Source: Methylomicrobium lacus LW14
Lineage (GTDB): Bacteria > Pseudomonadota > Gammaproteobacteria > Methylococcales > Methylomonadaceae
DNA length: 64,000 nucleotides
Direction of reading: 5' to 3'
Assembly: GCF_000527095.1 (NCBI RefSeq)
Contig: NZ_AZUN01000001.1
Span: forward strand, 4,167,501-4,231,500
In this document: one piece after another, positions 9,416 to 17,375 of the stretch
Layout: every line of letters begins with the position of its first letter
How positions within the stretch are numbered: the stretch's first letter is position 1
Position numbers and translations under genes: made by a program
Notes under the pieces: model-generated
Told to the model about the DNA's origin: nothing
Seen by the model: only the letters and a program-made list of their open reading frames with translations
Databases searched by the model: none

Positions 9416-9540
9416 GATGTCCAAATCACGGGCCAACACGGGCTTGGGTAAATAGTAGAGGCTACCTAGGCTCAGTTTGAGCAAGTCGGCCGGACGGCTG
9501 ATCGAGAGTTTCGAATCACGGTCTATCATCGCTTTGCGCT
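9416..9540 (-). pseudogene. IS3-family OrfB, N-terminal fragment
   Basis: The minus-strand translation MIDRDSKLSISRPADLLKLS, then GSLYYLPKPV and RDLDIMRT, is the conserved beginning of IS3-family OrfB before its DDE domain. It breaks off at the ArdC junction near 9415. It overlaps the end of orfA, as usual for programmed frameshift pairs in this family. Confidence 0.6.
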
Positions 9541-9831
9541 CAGCAATTCCGCCTTGGTGGGCGCGCCTGCTAAAAAATCATTCTCCAGGGTCAACTGGCC
9601 TATTTTGGCATGCAACGCCTGCAGATCTACAGCGGACGACTCCGTTTCTGCCGGTTTGCCAAAGACCTCGGCTGCCCGCTCCGTCAGTTGCCGTTTCCAG
9701 TCGGTGAGTTGGTTAGGGTGTACTTCGAATTCCTGCGCCAGTTGCGCTAGCGTTTTATCCCCCGCCAACGCTGCCATGGCAACTTTGGCTTTGAACGCCG
9801 GTAAATGTTTTCTTCTCGTTTTGAGTGACAT
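9526..9831 (-). CDS. IS3-family transposase OrfA (orphan)
   Basis: About 101 residues from MSLKTRRKHLP at 9831, with the HTH region AQLAQEFEVHPNQLTDWKRQL and a C-terminal leucine-rich helix (ALHAKIGQLTLENDFL). This is the DNA-binding first frame of an IS3-type element. The catalytic OrfB survives only as a short fragment, so no transposition is possible. An in-frame upstream start at 9867 would add 12 residues; MSLKTRR is the usual start of the family. The outer end of the element probably lies near 9905-9915, but the other end is deleted, so I cannot confirm the inverted repeats. Confidence 0.7.
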   Translation of the reverse strand: MSLKTRRKHLPAFKAKVAMAALAGDKTLAQLAQEFEVHPNQLTDWKRQLTERAAEVFGKPAETESSAVDLQALHAKIGQLTLENDFLAGAPTKAELLSAKR

Positions 9832-10038
9832 CTTCTGCTCCGTTTTAACGTCCTTCTGGACATTCAAAAGTTACAGGTATTCCACTTAACCGGCTGTTCA
9901 ATTTTTCGGCACCACCACTATTCGCTGAAAGTTTGTCAACGGTGACAAAGAATTATTTCTAACTGTCGAGTCTATTTGCCAACAATTAGCTTTCAGCATA
10001 GTATTTACACTCACTCACTTAATGAATGACAACAAAAA

Positions 10039-10575
10039 CTATCTTTTGATAACATCGCGCGCGAAGATCACCGCCGCCGCGTTGTGATGCAGCGCTTTTT
10101 TCGCGACTTCGCGAGGGTACACCACCGCGCCGTCGATCGTGCCCTTGAACAATTCCTCCAGTTGAATGACCCGGTGTTGGTTGTCCAGAAACAGGCAGGC
10201 GAAGACTTCGTAGCTGTAGCCGCGAAGCTGCGCGCTCAAATAGGCGCGCGTCGCCTCGGGGCTGGTCAGTGCATTGCCGCGCTGCAGGACTTCCTTGAAA
10301 TGCCGGCGCGCCATCTCCATCACCGCCTGCATCTGCGCGTATTTGGCGTCGCCGAGGCCGTTCGCCCGGCAAAAATGCTGGCGGTCCGCATCGAGCAGAG
10401 CTTTGAGCGAGCCAAAATCACTCAAGAGATCGCGCGCCAAATCGACCGCCGATTTGCCGGGCGTGCCGGTGCGCAGAAATATCGCCAGCAGTTCGGCGTC
10501 GGTCAGCGCGCCGGAGCCGCGCTGCAGCAGTTTTTCCCGAGGCCGGTCTTCCTCGGCCCAATCTTTGATCCCCAT
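10039..10575 (-). pseudogene. radC: RadC, truncated at the JAMM motif
   Basis: The start MGIKDWAEEDRPREKLL is standard RadC. The helix-hairpin-helix-like part (ALTDAELLAIFLRTG) and most of the JAB1/MPN domain (YEVFACLFLDNQHRVI, KKALHHNAAAVIFA) are intact. Where the family has the metal-binding H-x-H-P-S-G box the sequence changes to RDVIKR and a stop, at about 10,056. About 45-50 C-terminal residues and all JAMM ligands except the upstream Glu are lost. The break coincides with the edge of the IS-rich island, so radC was probably interrupted by it. An in-frame alternative start lies at 10581. It is divergent from coaBC. Confidence 0.85.
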
Positions 10576-10643
10576 GCGCAATACTCCCGCTTAGTAAAAA
10601 AGATAAACCTTAGACGTTAAGCGTAGAAGAATTCGCGCATCCT

Positions 10644-10652
10644 TGCCATAAT
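10644..10652 (+). promoter_or_regulatory. Extended -10 promoter candidate for coaBC
   Basis: TGCCATAAT fits an extended -10 (TG-n-TATAAT with one mismatch), 24 bases before the coaBC start, in the 100-base divergent region with radC. No convincing -35 is visible. Confidence 0.35.
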
Positions 10653-10675
10653 GCGCATTTTTGATCCAGTTCAGC

Positions 10676-11881
10676 ATGAGCGAAGCGAAACGAATTTTAG
10701 TGGGCGTCAGCGGCGGCATTGCCGCTTACAAGTCGGCAGAGTTGGTACGGCTGCTGCGCAAACAGGGCGCCGAGGTGCGCGTCGCGATGACCCAAGCGGC
10801 CGCCCAGTTCGTCACGCCGCTGACGTTCCAGGCCCTGTCCGGCAATGCGGTGCACAGCGATCTACTGGATGCCGAAAGCGAAAACGCGATGGATCATATC
10901 AGCCTCGCGCGCTGGGCCGATGTGATGGTCATCGCGCCCGCCACGGCCAACCTGATCGCAAAATTGAGCCACGGCCTGGCCGATGACTTATTGACGACGC
11001 TGTACCTGGCCGCGACTTGCCCGGTCTATGTCGCGCCGGCGATGAACCAGGCGATGTGGGGCAAGCCTGTGACTCAGGAGAATGTTGCGACCTTGCGCCA
11101 GCATGGCGTGCAGCTGATCGGCCCCGCCCAAGGCGAGCAGGCCTGCGGCGAAACCGGTTTCGGGCGGATGTCGGAGCCGCAGGAGATTTGCGCCGCGCTC
11201 TTCGCGGCCCCCGCCGATCTCTGCCTTAAAGGCTTGAAAGTGCTGATCAGCGCCGGCCCGACGCGGGAACCCTTGGACCCGGTGCGCTACATCACGAACC
11301 GCAGTTCCGGCAAAATGGGTTATGCCTTGGCCGAAGCGGCAAGGAACGCGGGCGCAACCGTCACGCTGGTGTCGGGGCCGGCGCAGTTGCCGCCGCCGGA
11401 GAATATCGAGCTCGTTCTCGTCGAAACGGCCGCTGAAATGTACGCGGCGGTGATCGCCAGAGCTCCAACTTCGGCTATTTATGTCGGTGCGGCCGCGGTG
11501 GCCGATTACACGCCGGCCGAGAGGCAGCCGGAAAAAATCAAGAAACAGGGCGAGCACGTGACGCTTGCGCTGCAAAAAACCCGGGACATCCTGGCCGAAG
11601 TCGCGGCCTTGAGCCGGCGTCCCTTTACGGTCGGCTTTGCGGCCGAAACGACCGATCTGGAGGCTTATGCGCTGGACAAACTGGCGCACAAGAATCTGGA
11701 CATGATCGCAGCCAATTGGGTCGGGCAGGCGCAGGGCGGCTTCGACAGCGAACACAATGCGCTGGAGGTTTTTTGGCGAGACGGCAGGAAAACGCTGGCG
11801 ATGACCGACAAAAAACGGCTGGCCGAACGGTTGATTGGGCTGATTGCGGAAAGGCTGAGGGTCAAGGCGCCGGCATCTTGA
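10676..11881 (+). CDS. coaBC: Bifunctional phosphopantothenoylcysteine decarboxylase / phosphopantothenate-cysteine ligase
   Basis: Catalyses two steps of coenzyme A synthesis: joining of 4'-phosphopantothenate to cysteine (CoaB) and decarboxylation of the product to 4'-phosphopantetheine (CoaC). The N-terminal flavoprotein CoaC domain (about residues 1-180) has MDHISLARWAD with the active-site His, PAMNQAMW and GEQACGETGFGRM with the active-site Cys. The CoaB domain (about 185-395) has ISAGPTREPLDPVRYITNRS and the SGKMG segment. The length of about 401 residues is normal. I chose ATG 10676 (MSEAKRILVG) over an in-frame TTG at 10661 because the family begins just before the Rossmann strand. 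A dut gene often follows coaBC in proteobacteria; it does not here. Confidence 0.95.
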   Translation: MSEAKRILVGVSGGIAAYKSAELVRLLRKQGAEVRVAMTQAAAQFVTPLTFQALSGNAVHSDLLDAESENAMDHISLARWADVMVIAPATANLIAKLSHGLADDLLTTLYLAATCPVYVAPAMNQAMWGKPVTQENVATLRQHGVQLIGPAQGEQACGETGFGRMSEPQEICAALFAAPADLCLKGLKVLISAGPTREPLDPVRYITNRSSGKMGYALAEAARNAGATVTLVSGPAQLPPPENIELVLVETAAEMYAAVIARAPTSAIYVGAAAVADYTPAERQPEKIKKQGEHVTLALQKTRDILAEVAALSRRPFTVGFAAETTDLEAYALDKLAHKNLDMIAANWVGQAQGGFDSEHNALEVFWRDGRKTLAMTDKKRLAERLIGLIAERLRVKAPAS

Positions 11882-11902
11882 AACCTAGAAAAATCAGTTG
11901 AG

Positions 11903-12031
11903 CCACAAAACACACCAAAATCACGAAAAAATTCAGAAAGTTATTGCTTAGAAAAGCGACATCCTCCGGGTGATCGATTCACACGATCTACCACCTTGAA
12001 TTATTTCGTGTCTTTCGTGCTTTTCGTGGAC
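11903..12031. repeat. Dispersed TTTCGTG-type repeat, copy 1 (imperfect inverted pair)
   Basis: The right arm at 12004-12031 is a run of TTTCGTG/TTTTCGTGG units. The left arm near 11903-11936 is a degenerate complement rich in CACGAAAAA. It sits between the convergent 3' ends of coaBC and the GGDEF-like gene. Related copies lie at 39448-39502 and at 41807-41840 / 41947-41976. Confidence 0.7.
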
Positions 12032-12083
12032 TAACTGCGGTTTTAAGGTTGAAAAGGATGCCGGCACAATTCGCATAATGGAC

Positions 12084-12968
12084 TTACTCGCCGTTTTTCA
12101 AAGCCGCCAAGGCGGCGTTGATCAAATCATCGATCGTCTGGTATTGACTGTTGTCTGTTGCCGAGCCGATACGGAACGTCAGCGGCGTTTTAGGCCAGTC
12201 GGCCAGGACCGGCTTGACCGAAGCCTGAATCCTTTCCGCGATATGCCGCCCGCCTTTTTCATCGGTATTCGGCAGGATCACCGCGAAAAGGTCGCCGCTG
12301 TAACAGCAGACAAAATCGGTCGGTCTAGACGGAATGCATTCGATCGCGGCGGCGATCGCAGTAAGCTGCCGGTTTCTGGCTTCGTCTTCCTCCGCCAGGC
12401 CCGGCCCTGAGAGATTGCCGATTTCACAGATCAGCAATGTCAGCGGATGGCGTTCGCGTTTGGCCAATTTCTTTTCCCGGTTCAGGGTTTTCTCAAAGTA
12501 ACGCCGGTTGGCCAGGGCGGTGATTTCATCAAACATGGATAGCTCGAGCAAAGCCCGGTTCGCGGCGACCAAGTCTTGGTTGGTCTGCAGAGTTTGCCGC
12601 GCAAGCGTCATTCTTTCGAGCGCGATCAATTGCATCAGGATGCGATGACGGCTCAAGGGCTTTGGAAGCAGGGCGTCGGCGCCGGCGAGTATCGCGCCTG
12701 CAAACGCTTCATCATCGTTTCCCGAACTCAGCGCCACGATCGGAAACCATTCGCCCTGATGCTCCATCCTGATCGCTTGGATCGCCTCGACGGCGCGTTC
12801 ACGGCCGAAATCGATATCCATAAAAACGCAATCGACTGGATGGGAGAGCATGAAGGGCAGTGCGGCTTCCGCTTTGCCGGCATCGTGAACAACATGACCG
12901 AGCGAGGTCAGGCATTGATCCAGAATGAAACGGCAGACTTCACTTTTTTCTATGACCAGAATATCCAT
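12084..12968 (-). CDS. Response regulator with degenerate GGDEF domain
   Basis: 294 residues from MDILVIEKSE. The N-terminal receiver domain (1-120) has the phospho-acceptor Asp in CVFMDIDF and the Lys in LPKPLSR. A linker helix follows, then a GGDEF-fold domain (about 150-290) with FDEITALANRRYFE. The active-site loop reads SGDLF instead of GGDEF, so the second catalytic acid is lost, and no clear RxxD inhibitory site is seen. Diguanylate cyclase activity is therefore doubtful; it may be a c-di-GMP-independent signalling output or a GTP-binding regulator. No histidine kinase is adjacent. An upstream in-frame start at 12995 would add nine residues. It is convergent with coaBC across a repeat. 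Confidence 0.8.
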   Translation of the reverse strand: MDILVIEKSEVCRFILDQCLTSLGHVVHDAGKAEAALPFMLSHPVDCVFMDIDFGRERAVEAIQAIRMEHQGEWFPIVALSSGNDDEAFAGAILAGADALLPKPLSRHRILMQLIALERMTLARQTLQTNQDLVAANRALLELSMFDEITALANRRYFEKTLNREKKLAKRERHPLTLLICEIGNLSGPGLAEEDEARNRQLTAIAAAIECIPSRPTDFVCCYSGDLFAVILPNTDEKGGRHIAERIQASVKPVLADWPKTPLTFRIGSATDNSQYQTIDDLINAALAALKNGE

Positions 12969-13125
12969 CGCGGTGCGCAAATAAAATCGATACAACCAGT
13001 CTAGTCTATTTTAAGCCTTCGGTAAGGTCTAGCGCTTTAAATAGGTTTTCTGTCTGATCAGGAGGCAGGGACGGCATGCCAATCATTGACGTCAGGGAGT
13101 GAATGGCTGCCGTGCCAGATTTTTA

Positions 13126-13154
13126 TTGAAATGCGCCTGCTAATCTTCTATGCT
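13126..13154 (+). promoter_or_regulatory. Sigma-70 promoter candidate for pntAB
   Basis: TTGAAA at 13126-13131 and TATGCT at 13149-13154 are separated by exactly 17 bases. Transcription would start near 13161, leaving a leader of about 60 bases before pntA. Confidence 0.5.
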
Positions 13155-13221
13155 CGTTTGCCGAGGTCGAAACCGAATTAGCTCTGGCTTATCCAGCCCT
13201 TCCCAAAATACAGGAGACTCT

Positions 13222-14793
13222 ATGAAGATTGGTGTACCTAAAGAAATTCATCAAGGCGAAAAGCGCGTCGCGCTGACGCCGGAGACCGCTGAGCAAATCA
13301 TGAAGCTGGGTTTTTCGGTATGTGTTGAAAAAGGGGCGGGGCAGGGCGCAAATATTTCGGATGAGGCCTACCAGGAAGCGGGCGTCGAAATCGTTGATGA
13401 CGCCAAGTCATTGTGGCAGGGCTCCGACCTTGTGATGAAGGTCAGAGCGCCTGAGCGCCATCCTGAATTGGCGATAGACGAAACCGATCTGCTGCGCGAA
13501 GGCGGCCATCTGATCAGTTTTATCTGGCCTGCGCAAAATGCGGCGCTGATGCAGAAACTGGCCGACAAACAGGTGACCGTGCTGGCGATGGACAGCGTGC
13601 CGAGAATGTCCAGGGCGCAAAAACTCGATGCCTTGAGTTCGATGGCGAATATCGCGGGCTACCGGGCCGTTATCGAAGCGGCTCAGCATTTCGGCCGCTT
13701 TTTCACCGGCCAGATTACCGCGGCCGGCAAGATTCCGCCGGCGAAAGTGCTGGTGATCGGCGCCGGCGTGGCGGGTCTCGCCGCGATCGGCGCGGCAAAA
13801 AGCATGGGCGCTATCGTCCGGGCGTTTGACACGCGTCCCGAAGTGAAAGAACAAATCGAGAGCATGGACGCCGAATTCTTGATGCTCGATTTCAAGGAAG
13901 AAGGCTCCGGTACCGGCGGTTATGCGAAAACGATGTCGAAGGAATTCATCGAGGCCGAAATGGCCTTGTTTGCGCGTCAGGCGATGGAGGTCGACATCAT
14001 CATCACGACCGCATTGATTCCCGGCAAGCCGGCGCCGGAGTTGATCACGAAGGGCATGGTCGAGTCGATGAAACCGGGCAGCGTGATCGTCGATCTGGCC
14101 GCCGAGCAGGGCGGTAACTGTGCGCTGACCGAGAAGGACAAGGTCGTGGTCAAGCATGGCGTCACGATCATCGGCTACACGAACCTGCCGAGCCGGCTCG
14201 CGAATCAATCCAGTCAATTGTATTCGACCAATTTACGGCATTTGCTGACCGAATTGAGCCCGGAAAAAAACGGCGAGCTCAACGTGAACATGGACGATGA
14301 AGTGATCCGCGGCGCGACCGTGATCAAGGAAGGCAAGATCACCTGGCCGCCACCGCCGCCGAAATTATCGGCCGCCCCCGCGCCGCAGACCGAAGCGCCG
14401 GCCAACCCCGGCGTGGCGGAAAAAGCCAAGGCCAATAACCGCCTGATTCCTGCAGCGGTCAGGCCGTTTATTCCGCTGGTGATCGGCGCCCTCGCGCTGT
14501 ACGGTCTCGGCGCGGTCGTGCCGGTCTCGTTCATGTCGCATTTCACCGTGTTCGTATTGGCCTGCTTCGTCGGCTATCAGGTGATCTGGAATGTGACGCC
14601 GTCGCTGCATACGCCGCTGATGAGCGTGACCAATGCGATCAGCGGCATCATCGTGATCGGCGCGTTGGTGCAGGTTTCCGCGCCGGGCATCATGATCAGC
14701 GTACTGGCAGGGCTTGCGATCCTGATCGCCTCGATCAACATCGCGGGCGGTTTTTGGGTAACCCGGCGCATGCTCGAAATGTTCAGAAAATAA
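13222..14793 (+). CDS. pntA: NAD(P) transhydrogenase subunit alpha
   Basis: Subunit alpha of the proton-translocating transhydrogenase, which passes hydride from NADH to NADP+ driven by the proton-motive force. Residues 1-380 (MKIGVPKEIHQGEKRVALTP) form the NAD-binding domain I with a Rossmann GAGVAGLAAIG. A Pro/Ala-rich linker (WPPPPPKLSAAPAPQ) follows. Then come four predicted membrane helices (from about 425; FIPLVIGALALYGLGAV). This is the single-chain E. coli-type PntA, not the split PntAA/PntAB of many alphaproteobacteria. ATG 13222 has AGGAGA upstream; an upstream in-frame ATG at 13150 overlaps the predicted -10 box and is rejected. pntB follows after 15 bases. Confidence 0.96.
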   Translation: MKIGVPKEIHQGEKRVALTPETAEQIMKLGFSVCVEKGAGQGANISDEAYQEAGVEIVDDAKSLWQGSDLVMKVRAPERHPELAIDETDLLREGGHLISFIWPAQNAALMQKLADKQVTVLAMDSVPRMSRAQKLDALSSMANIAGYRAVIEAAQHFGRFFTGQITAAGKIPPAKVLVIGAGVAGLAAIGAAKSMGAIVRAFDTRPEVKEQIESMDAEFLMLDFKEEGSGTGGYAKTMSKEFIEAEMALFARQAMEVDIIITTALIPGKPAPELITKGMVESMKPGSVIVDLAAEQGGNCALTEKDKVVVKHGVTIIGYTNLPSRLANQSSQLYSTNLRHLLTELSPEKNGELNVNMDDEVIRGATVIKEGKITWPPPPPKLSAAPAPQTEAPANPGVAEKAKANNRLIPAAVRPFIPLVIGALALYGLGAVVPVSFMSHFTVFVLACFVGYQVIWNVTPSLHTPLMSVTNAISGIIVIGALVQVSAPGIMISVLAGLAILIASINIAGGFWVTRRMLEMFRK

Positions 14794-14808
14794 GCATAAG
14801 GAAAAAAC

Positions 14809-16200
14809 ATGTCACAAAGTTTAGTCACGATGTCTTACATCGCCGCGACGGTGCTGTTCATTTTGAGTTTGAGCGGCCTCAGCAACCAGGAAACCGCGCG
14901 GCGCGGCAACTACTACGGCATGCTCGGCATGGCGATCGCGATCGCCGCGACCGTGCTGAGCGGCTCGGTCACCGCGTATTCGATCCTGATCGCCGCCCTG
15001 CTGCTCGGCGGCGCGATCGGTTTCAAGGCCGCGAAAACGGTCGAGATGACGCAAATGCCCGAACTGGTGGCGATCATGCACAGTTTGGTCGGCCTGGCGG
15101 CGGTGCTGGTCGGCTATGCAAATTTTATGGATGAAGGCGGCACATTGTCCGGCGTCGAAAAGGCCATTCATGAAGTCGAGATCTATATAGGCATCCTGAT
15201 CGGCGCGGTGACCTTCTCCGGTTCGGTGATCGCGTTCGGCAAGCTGAGCGGACGCATCAACGGTAAACCGCTGTTGTTGCCGGCCCGTCATTGGCTGAAT
15301 CTGAGCCTGCTGGTCCTGGTGATTTATTTCGGCTATCTGTTTTTACAACAGGCCGAAAGCGGCGGCGGCACCGTTCCGCTGCTGGTCATGACCGCGATTG
15401 CACTTGCGTTCGGCGTGCACATGGTAATGGCGATCGGCGGCGCGGACATGCCGGTCGTGGTGTCGATGTTGAACAGTTATTCCGGATGGGCCGCGGCCGC
15501 GACCGGCTTCATGCTGAGTAATGACTTGTTGATCGTGACCGGCGCCCTGGTCGGCAGCAGTGGCGCGATCCTGAGCTACATCATGTGCCGGGCGATGAAC
15601 CGCAATTTTGTCAGCGTGATCGCTGGCGGTTTCGGCACCGGCACCGGCGGCGCGGCCGCGGTCATCGAAGGCGACGTGCAGCCGATCGATGCGGAAGAAA
15701 CCGCGCAGCAATTGCTCGCCGCGAAAAACATCATGATCATTCCCGGCTACGGCATGGCGGTCGCGCAGGCGCAGCACACGGTCAACGAAATCACCAAACT
15801 GCTCAGGGACAAAGGCAAAAAAGTCCGTTTCGGCATCCATCCGGTCGCAGGGCGCATGCCCGGCCACATGAACGTGCTGCTGGCCGAGGCGAAGGTGCCG
15901 TATGACATCGTTTACGAAATGGACGAAGTCAACGAGGACTTCCCGAACGTCGACCTGACGATGGTGATCGGCGCCAACGACATCGTCAACCCCTCCGCGC
16001 TGGACGACCCGAACAGTCCGATTGCGGGCATGCCGGTGTTGGAATGCTGGAAAGGCGGCATGACGATCGCAATGAAACGCAGCATGGCATCCGGTTATGC
16101 GGGCGTCGGCAACCCGCTGTTTGTGCTCGACAATACGCGGATGCTGTTCGGCGATGCGAACGACAGGTTGCAGGCGGTGTTGAAGGCGTTGCGCAGTTGA
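14809..16200 (+). CDS. pntB: NAD(P) transhydrogenase subunit beta
   Basis: Membrane partner of PntA: about nine N-terminal helices (domain II, proton channel) and a C-terminal NADP-binding domain III, in which GYGMAVAQAQH and GIHPVAGRMPGHMNVLLAEA are the classical NADP-binding loops. The 463 residues match the family length. It is preceded by an AAGGAA ribosome binding site and is in operon with pntA. Supplies NADPH in the cytoplasm at the inner membrane. Confidence 0.97.
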   Translation: MSQSLVTMSYIAATVLFILSLSGLSNQETARRGNYYGMLGMAIAIAATVLSGSVTAYSILIAALLLGGAIGFKAAKTVEMTQMPELVAIMHSLVGLAAVLVGYANFMDEGGTLSGVEKAIHEVEIYIGILIGAVTFSGSVIAFGKLSGRINGKPLLLPARHWLNLSLLVLVIYFGYLFLQQAESGGGTVPLLVMTAIALAFGVHMVMAIGGADMPVVVSMLNSYSGWAAAATGFMLSNDLLIVTGALVGSSGAILSYIMCRAMNRNFVSVIAGGFGTGTGGAAAVIEGDVQPIDAEETAQQLLAAKNIMIIPGYGMAVAQAQHTVNEITKLLRDKGKKVRFGIHPVAGRMPGHMNVLLAEAKVPYDIVYEMDEVNEDFPNVDLTMVIGANDIVNPSALDDPNSPIAGMPVLECWKGGMTIAMKRSMASGYAGVGNPLFVLDNTRMLFGDANDRLQAVLKALRS

Positions 16201-16285
16201 TGAATGCTTCGATCGGTGCCTGCGCAAAAGCGCGATCTTGTCGTGGTTTGCCGATTGATTCTATGTTAAAGTCGATGCCTGCATT

Positions 16286-16313
16286 TCCCTGCCGTATTGG
16301 CATGCGGCAGGGA
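16286..16313 (+). terminator. Stem-loop after pntB
   Basis: TCCCTGCCG and CGGCAGGGA form a perfect 9-bp stem around a 10-base loop, 85 bases after pntB. No T-run follows, so it may be a 3'-end stabiliser, a Rho-dependent end or part of the leader of the next gene. Confidence 0.4.
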
Positions 16314-16375
16314 AGATCGAGCGGACGAAGCGCGATTTCTCCGGGTTTGAAAAGTTAAAGGGTAATGAAAAGCAG

Positions 16376-16966
16376 ATGGCCGGTTTTGATGCATTAAAGA
16401 AGGTCGCTGTGCCGAAAGCGGCGGCGGTTTGTCGAGATATTGAACTCGATCCCCAGGCGGTCAAGTGTCTCGAAGCCGATCCTGAGCCGGTGGAGTTTTT
16501 GAATGCCTTGCTGGAACGCCAGCTTTATCCCGATGCGGTGCGTTTCCTGGCGCGTGCCTTGCCCAAACGCGAGGCCGCCTGGTGGGCGTGTATTTGTACG
16601 CGCGGCATGATGGCCCAGGATGCGCCGCCGTCCTCCCTTAAGGCGCTCGAAGCCGCGGAACAGTGGGTGTATAAACCGACCGAGGCCAATCGCCGGTTGG
16701 CGGAAGCCGCGGCGCAGGCCACCGCGTTTGACGGCCCGGCGGCATGGGCGGCGATGGCCGCGTTTTGGAGCGACGGCAGCATGGCCCCCGAAAATTCTCC
16801 GCCGGTAACGGCGCCGGAAAATCTATCATCCAAGGCGGTCGCCGGGGCGGTGATGCTGGCGGCGGTATCGCGCGAGCCGGAAAAAGCGGCGGCAAAATAC
16901 CGCTACTTTTTGGAGCAAGGCGCCGATATCGCGAATGGCGGCAACGGCCGTCCCTGGCAAGGCTGA
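16376..16966 (+). CDS. T6SS-linked conserved protein, DUF6931-like
   Basis: A 196-residue, Ala-rich, helical protein without signal peptide or membrane helix. The conserved-looking parts are FLNALLERQLYPDAVRFLA, REAAWWACICTR and PENLSSKAVAGAVMLAAV near the end. Proteins of this kind (DUF6931) lie beside PAAR and VgrG genes in T6SS loci; the assignment is from memory of that arrangement and is not certain. It is followed after 15 bases by the PAAR gene, so it probably acts with spike assembly as an adaptor or chaperone. It has no toxin signature. Confidence 0.5.
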   Translation: MAGFDALKKVAVPKAAAVCRDIELDPQAVKCLEADPEPVEFLNALLERQLYPDAVRFLARALPKREAAWWACICTRGMMAQDAPPSSLKALEAAEQWVYKPTEANRRLAEAAAQATAFDGPAAWAAMAAFWSDGSMAPENSPPVTAPENLSSKAVAGAVMLAAVSREPEKAAAKYRYFLEQGADIANGGNGRPWQG

Positions 16967-16981
16967 ACAGGAGTGTAAACG

Positions 16982-17275
16982 ATGGGCCAACCCGCGGCGC
17001 GAGTTTCCGACATGCATATTTGTCCGATGTTTAACGGCCCCGTGCCGCATGTCGGTGGTCCGATCCTTCCGCCGGGCGCGGTGACCACATTGATAGGCGG
17101 TTTGCCTGCGGCAAGGATGGGAGATATGGCGGTTTGCGTGGGGCCGCCGGATGTCATCGTGAAGGGTTCCGCTACGGTATTGATCGGCAACATGCCCGCC
17201 GCCCGCATGGGGGATTCGATGTCACATGGCGGCGCGATTATTTTGGGTTGTTTTACCGTTTTGATCGGCGGCTAG
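16982..17275 (+). CDS. PAAR-domain spike-tip protein
   Basis: 97 residues made entirely of the PAAR cone: PAARVSDMHICPMFNG, PPGAVTTLIGG, LPAARMGDMAVC, VKGSATVLIGN, MPAARMGDSMSHGG and a closing VLIGG. PAAR proteins sharpen the VgrG trimer tip of the type VI secretion needle; the His and Cys residues fit the zinc site at the cone apex. There is no C-terminal toxin extension, so it is a structural tip or carries a non-covalent cargo. It lies 15 bases after the DUF6931-like gene and 100 bases before vgrG. Confidence 0.95.
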   Translation: MGQPAARVSDMHICPMFNGPVPHVGGPILPPGAVTTLIGGLPAARMGDMAVCVGPPDVIVKGSATVLIGNMPAARMGDSMSHGGAIILGCFTVLIGG

Positions 17276-17375
17276 AAGCGGTGGTTCAGCGAGTCTTGTA
17301 AAGTATGCGGTTGCCGTTTTTATGAGATCGTCCGTCTGTTGGCAAAATTAAATTCGAATTGATCAGGAATTGTTT

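Noticed and set aside
16210..16260. Sigma-54 promoter before the PAAR/VgrG genes
   Set aside because: TGTCGTG...TTGC has a spacing two bases too short.
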